Assembly (NCBI GenBank): GCA_028696165.1
Contig: JAQVHQ010000006.1
Coordinates: 1 to 64,000, forward strand
Reading direction: 5' to 3'
From: Lachnospiraceae bacterium
GTDB taxonomy: Bacteria > Bacillota > Clostridia > Lachnospirales > Lachnospiraceae
Length of the DNA: 64,000 nt
A program made the position numbers and the translations under genes. The notes below the pieces were generated by a model. It did no database searches. It worked only from the letters and a program-made list of their open reading frames with translations, and was not told where the DNA came from. How positions within the stretch are numbered: position 1 is the first letter of the stretch; every line of letters begins with the position of its first letter. Positions 61,803-64,000 of this stretch are shown here, piece after piece.

Positions 61803-62879
61803 TTATTTATATACTCCATAATAATCCTTCGTATACTTCATAAGTTCATCCTGCATAATCATGCTGCTCTTTAAAGTCTTCGGGTTTGGCTTTGGAAGGA
61901 AGCCTCCGCCCGGAGCCAGCAAATCGATTTTATCTCTGACATATTGTCTGAGTTCCTCCTCTGTTATCTTAGGCGAATCCAGATAATAGTCATCCATACC
62001 ACCGGAGATTACCAGCTGCTTTCCGTACATTTTCTTGATTTTCCCAAGATCGTTACAACACTGCGCCGGGTTCCACATATCACATCCCATATCTACTACA
62101 TAAGGGATATAATTTTCAATCTTCCCGTCACTATGTAAATCGAAATATACGCCTCGTCCCTTTACATACTGCACAATTCTCTTCATATACGGATAGATAA
62201 ATTCTTCAAAAACAGGAATTGAGAAAAATCCATTCTGCCCTGAGCCCCAATCATCATGAAAGAGAATAATATCTATCTTATAATGATCAATCATCTTCTC
62301 TAACAGCTTAATCTTAAACTCTGTGATAAACTCCATATAATCATGCACTGCATCCGGCTCTTCTAAAAATGCTATAAATGCATCCTCAATTCCTATGATA
62401 GAATGCAGTCTCTCAAATGGCCCATTCATAACCCAGAAACTGGTCATCTTATCCGGATGATAAAAGGGCTCTATATCCTTTGCGCTGGTCTCCCAGTCTA
62501 TCCCGTCTAAATCAGGGATTTTAACAGCTTCTCTCCATCTGGTCACATCATGACAGATTTCTGTTCCCGGTTTTACAATCGGCGCTCCTCCGGTTTCCCC
62601 AAAAGTCCAATGCACGCCAAACCAGTCTTCTCCGCTTTTATTGTCCGGTGTACGCTCTCTTACCACATCCGGCATAATCGCAACACAGTCGGAACCCATA
62701 GGCATATACATAGGTTCTTTATGATCCAGCAGCAGTTTCATATTCTCTCTTGGCGGTATGGGCAGACCTGTTCGCGGTGCGGGCTTAGCCGTCATAACTT
62801 GCATAGCTGTTTCCTTCCCATAGAGCGCAACCAGCATATCCTGCATAATCGCTATCATTGTGTTCTTACTCATATCCAT
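61803..62879 (-). CDS. Uroporphyrinogen decarboxylase (URO-D)-family protein
   Basis: 358 aa. TIM-barrel of the UroD/MtaA/CmuA superfamily: EPMYMPMGSDCVAIMPDVVR, DIILFHDDWGSGQNGFFSIP, FDLHSDGKIENYIPYVVDMG, CDMWNPAQCCND, LVISGGMDD. It lacks the N-terminal Arg-Gln signature of true HemE, and no heme genes are near. Members of this group often act as methyltransferases in corrinoid-dependent demethylation of plant or amine compounds. Co-transcribed with the downstream-located transporter gene (62895), which precedes it on the minus strand. AGGAGGAGAGG precedes the ATG. Confidence 0.85.
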   Translation of the reverse strand: MDMSKNTMIAIMQDMLVALYGKETAMQVMTAKPAPRTGLPIPPRENMKLLLDHKEPMYMPMGSDCVAIMPDVVRERTPDNKSGEDWFGVHWTFGETGGAPIVKPGTEICHDVTRWREAVKIPDLDGIDWETSAKDIEPFYHPDKMTSFWVMNGPFERLHSIIGIEDAFIAFLEEPDAVHDYMEFITEFKIKLLEKMIDHYKIDIILFHDDWGSGQNGFFSIPVFEEFIYPYMKRIVQYVKGRGVYFDLHSDGKIENYIPYVVDMGCDMWNPAQCCNDLGKIKKMYGKQLVISGGMDDYYLDSPKITEEELRQYVRDKIDLLAPGGGFLPKPNPKTLKSSMIMQDELMKYTKDYYGVYK

Positions 62880-62894
62880 TGTCCTCTCCTCCTT

Positions 62895-64000
62895 CTACAC
62901 CTTTTGTTTCTTTAATTCATCCTGAATTTTCTCCATCTTAGATGGGCTCAAATCATAGAACAGCAAAAGAACCACTCCAAAAATCAGCAATGCCGCCGGT
63001 AAACCCATGGAAATAAATCGAATTCCGGTAATTACTTCCTGCGTCGGTTCTGCATTCGCAGTAAATCCAACTAATGCCAGACCAAAACCGGCAATTCCGG
63101 TACTAAATACTGCTGCCAGTTTTATAGATAACTGAAACATAGAAAAGTAGAGACCACGGGCATTCTTACCGGTCTTATATTCACCATAATCCACCGTATC
63201 TGCATACATGGAAGTGTTTACAACATTTGCCCATGAGTACCCGATGTAACCGACTGATATTACTACCGTGATGGCAGTAACACGACTGCTGAATATGCTG
63301 GCAAGCAGCATACAGCCAGCCAGTATCAGATTGCCGGCCAGATATGCATTTCGCTTTGACAAAAACTTCGTCACAAGCGGAACACTGGTTGCACCCACAA
63401 AGGCCAGAATGTTAACGATTCCAAAGAACGGTGCTGCTCCCTGGATATCCTGTACCACATATTTGAAAAAATACGGGAACATCGCATACATAACCAGCAT
63501 ACCCATAATCCTGGCAACGTCTGTGATAAACAGCAGCATTAAATTCCTGTTGCCCAATACCAGCTTAAGCATTTCTTTAACCTTTAAGGTATCTTTGCTT
63601 TTTCCGGCACCGCCATCGCTCTGAATATCTTTTCCCTTTGATGCATGAATCAGATTCGCATACAGCACCAGACAAAGTAAGCCGGTAACTGCTGCTGTAA
63701 AAGCATATCCCCTGGCATTCATAACCTGTTCTCCTCCAAACAGGATAATCATGGGAATCAGCAAAAATCCAGCCAGACTCTTACCTATAGCGCTGCCCTG
63801 CCCACGCACAGTAGACAACTGCACACGTTCCTTTGGATTGTCTGTTAAGGAAGAATTCAAAGAAGTATACCCTGTATACGCAATATTGGTAGCGATACAA
63901 AAAGCCGCATACACGATACATGCCACAATCGCCTTCGCCGGCATACCGATTTTATTATTCCAGAACATCAATACATTAAAAATAAGAATCAAAGGTGCTC
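62895..64000 (-). CDS. GPH-family (MFS) sugar/cation symporter, 5' end outside window
   Basis: At least 368 codons visible; the frame is open to the window edge, so the N-terminal helices are missing. Glycoside-pentoside-hexuronide:cation symporter features include TGYTSLNSSLTDNPKERVQL, the SWANVVNTSMYADTVDYGEY motif, and about ten membrane helices. The partner is the URO-D-family gene 15 nt downstream, so the substrate is probably the compound that enzyme handles, for example a methoxylated or glycosidic plant molecule. Confidence 0.88.
   Translation of the reverse strand, partial: APLILIFNVLMFWNNKIGMPAKAIVACIVYAAFCIATNIAYTGYTSLNSSLTDNPKERVQLSTVRGQGSAIGKSLAGFLLIPMIILFGGEQVMNARGYAFTAAVTGLLCLVLYANLIHASKGKDIQSDGGAGKSKDTLKVKEMLKLVLGNRNLMLLFITDVARIMGMLVMYAMFPYFFKYVVQDIQGAAPFFGIVNILAFVGATSVPLVTKFLSKRNAYLAGNLILAGCMLLASIFSSRVTAITVVISVGYIGYSWANVVNTSMYADTVDYGEYKTGKNARGLYFSMFQLSIKLAAVFSTGIAGFGLALVGFTANAEPTQEVITGIRFISMGLPAALLIFGVVLLLFYDLSPSKMEKIQDELKKQKV

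Noticed and set aside
61765..61821. 18-codon + strand ORF (MKAVIRKPETVYCYLYTP) with GAGG upstream
   Set aside because: Very short, overlaps the end of the URO-D-family gene, and has no recognisable role; a leader peptide is possible but unsupported.
61803..62879. hemE (heme biosynthesis uroporphyrinogen decarboxylase)
   Set aside because: No HemE N-terminal signature, no heme genes nearby, and a transporter partner; a corrinoid-type methyltransferase or other URO-D-superfamily role fits better.

Overview
The window looks like chromosomal DNA of a gut Clostridia species, most likely Lachnospiraceae. It has moderate to low GC, strong AGGAGG ribosome sites, the Gram-positive heat-shock order hrcA-grpE-dnaK-dnaJ under a CIRCE element, an asrABC sulfite reductase operon with a hydrosulfide-type FNT channel, YesM/YesN-type sugar regulation and a DUF3877 gene. 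No rRNA or tRNA gene was seen. This placement is inferred from gene content; no database search was possible.

Layout. 1-4260: heavy-metal P-type ATPase with a separate HMA metallochaperone behind an ArsR-type operator, two small genes, a giant hairpin (element A) and an array of short hairpins. 4269-9293: hrcA-grpE-dnaK-dnaJ. 9403-11583: uvrB. 11583-17023: a five-gene operon (SCP2-like, alpha/beta hydrolase, stand-alone condensation domain, carrier protein, AMP-ligase) with a divergent TetR gene and two operators. It resembles the gut clostridial clusters reported to make fatty acid amides. 17032-23645: small metabolic and hypothetical genes, including a nonsense-mutated DUF4160/DUF2442 pair and an orphan structured leader before a DUF2798 membrane protein. 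23645-28127: GntP permease with divergent CdaR, then a LysR gene behind a 42-bp tandem repeat and a second copy of the short-hairpin array. 28128-31390: modABC with a structured leader. 31428-41192: a two-component system (YesN/YesM type) and a YtfQRT-YjfF-like sugar ABC transporter, plus a second sugar-binding lipoprotein separated from it by giant hairpin B.

41245-52376 is an AT-rich accessory island. It holds an RHS protein lacking its 5' part, one displaced RHS tip, one decayed tip, candidate immunity genes, and two nearly identical 1.7-kb cassettes each carrying a holin and a CHAP endolysin. Its upstream end is a chimeric junction with a beheaded XRE repressor. 52386-57250: HAD phosphatase, nth, giant hairpin C and a KaiC-like/PEP-synthase-like fusion. 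57309-64000: asrCBA, FNT channel, Crp/Fnr regulator, a UroD-family protein and a GPH-family transporter cut by the window edge.

The strongest candidates for something undescribed are: (i) three ~280-320-bp imperfect palindromes (2719-3003, 32785-33106, 54323-54603), each starting 21-26 nt after the stop codon of a minus-strand gene, with unrelated but self-complementary stems around a common core; and (ii) the repeating RHS-tip / immunity / holin / endolysin unit, which suggests lysis-protein-assisted release of RHS toxins coupled to tip exchange.
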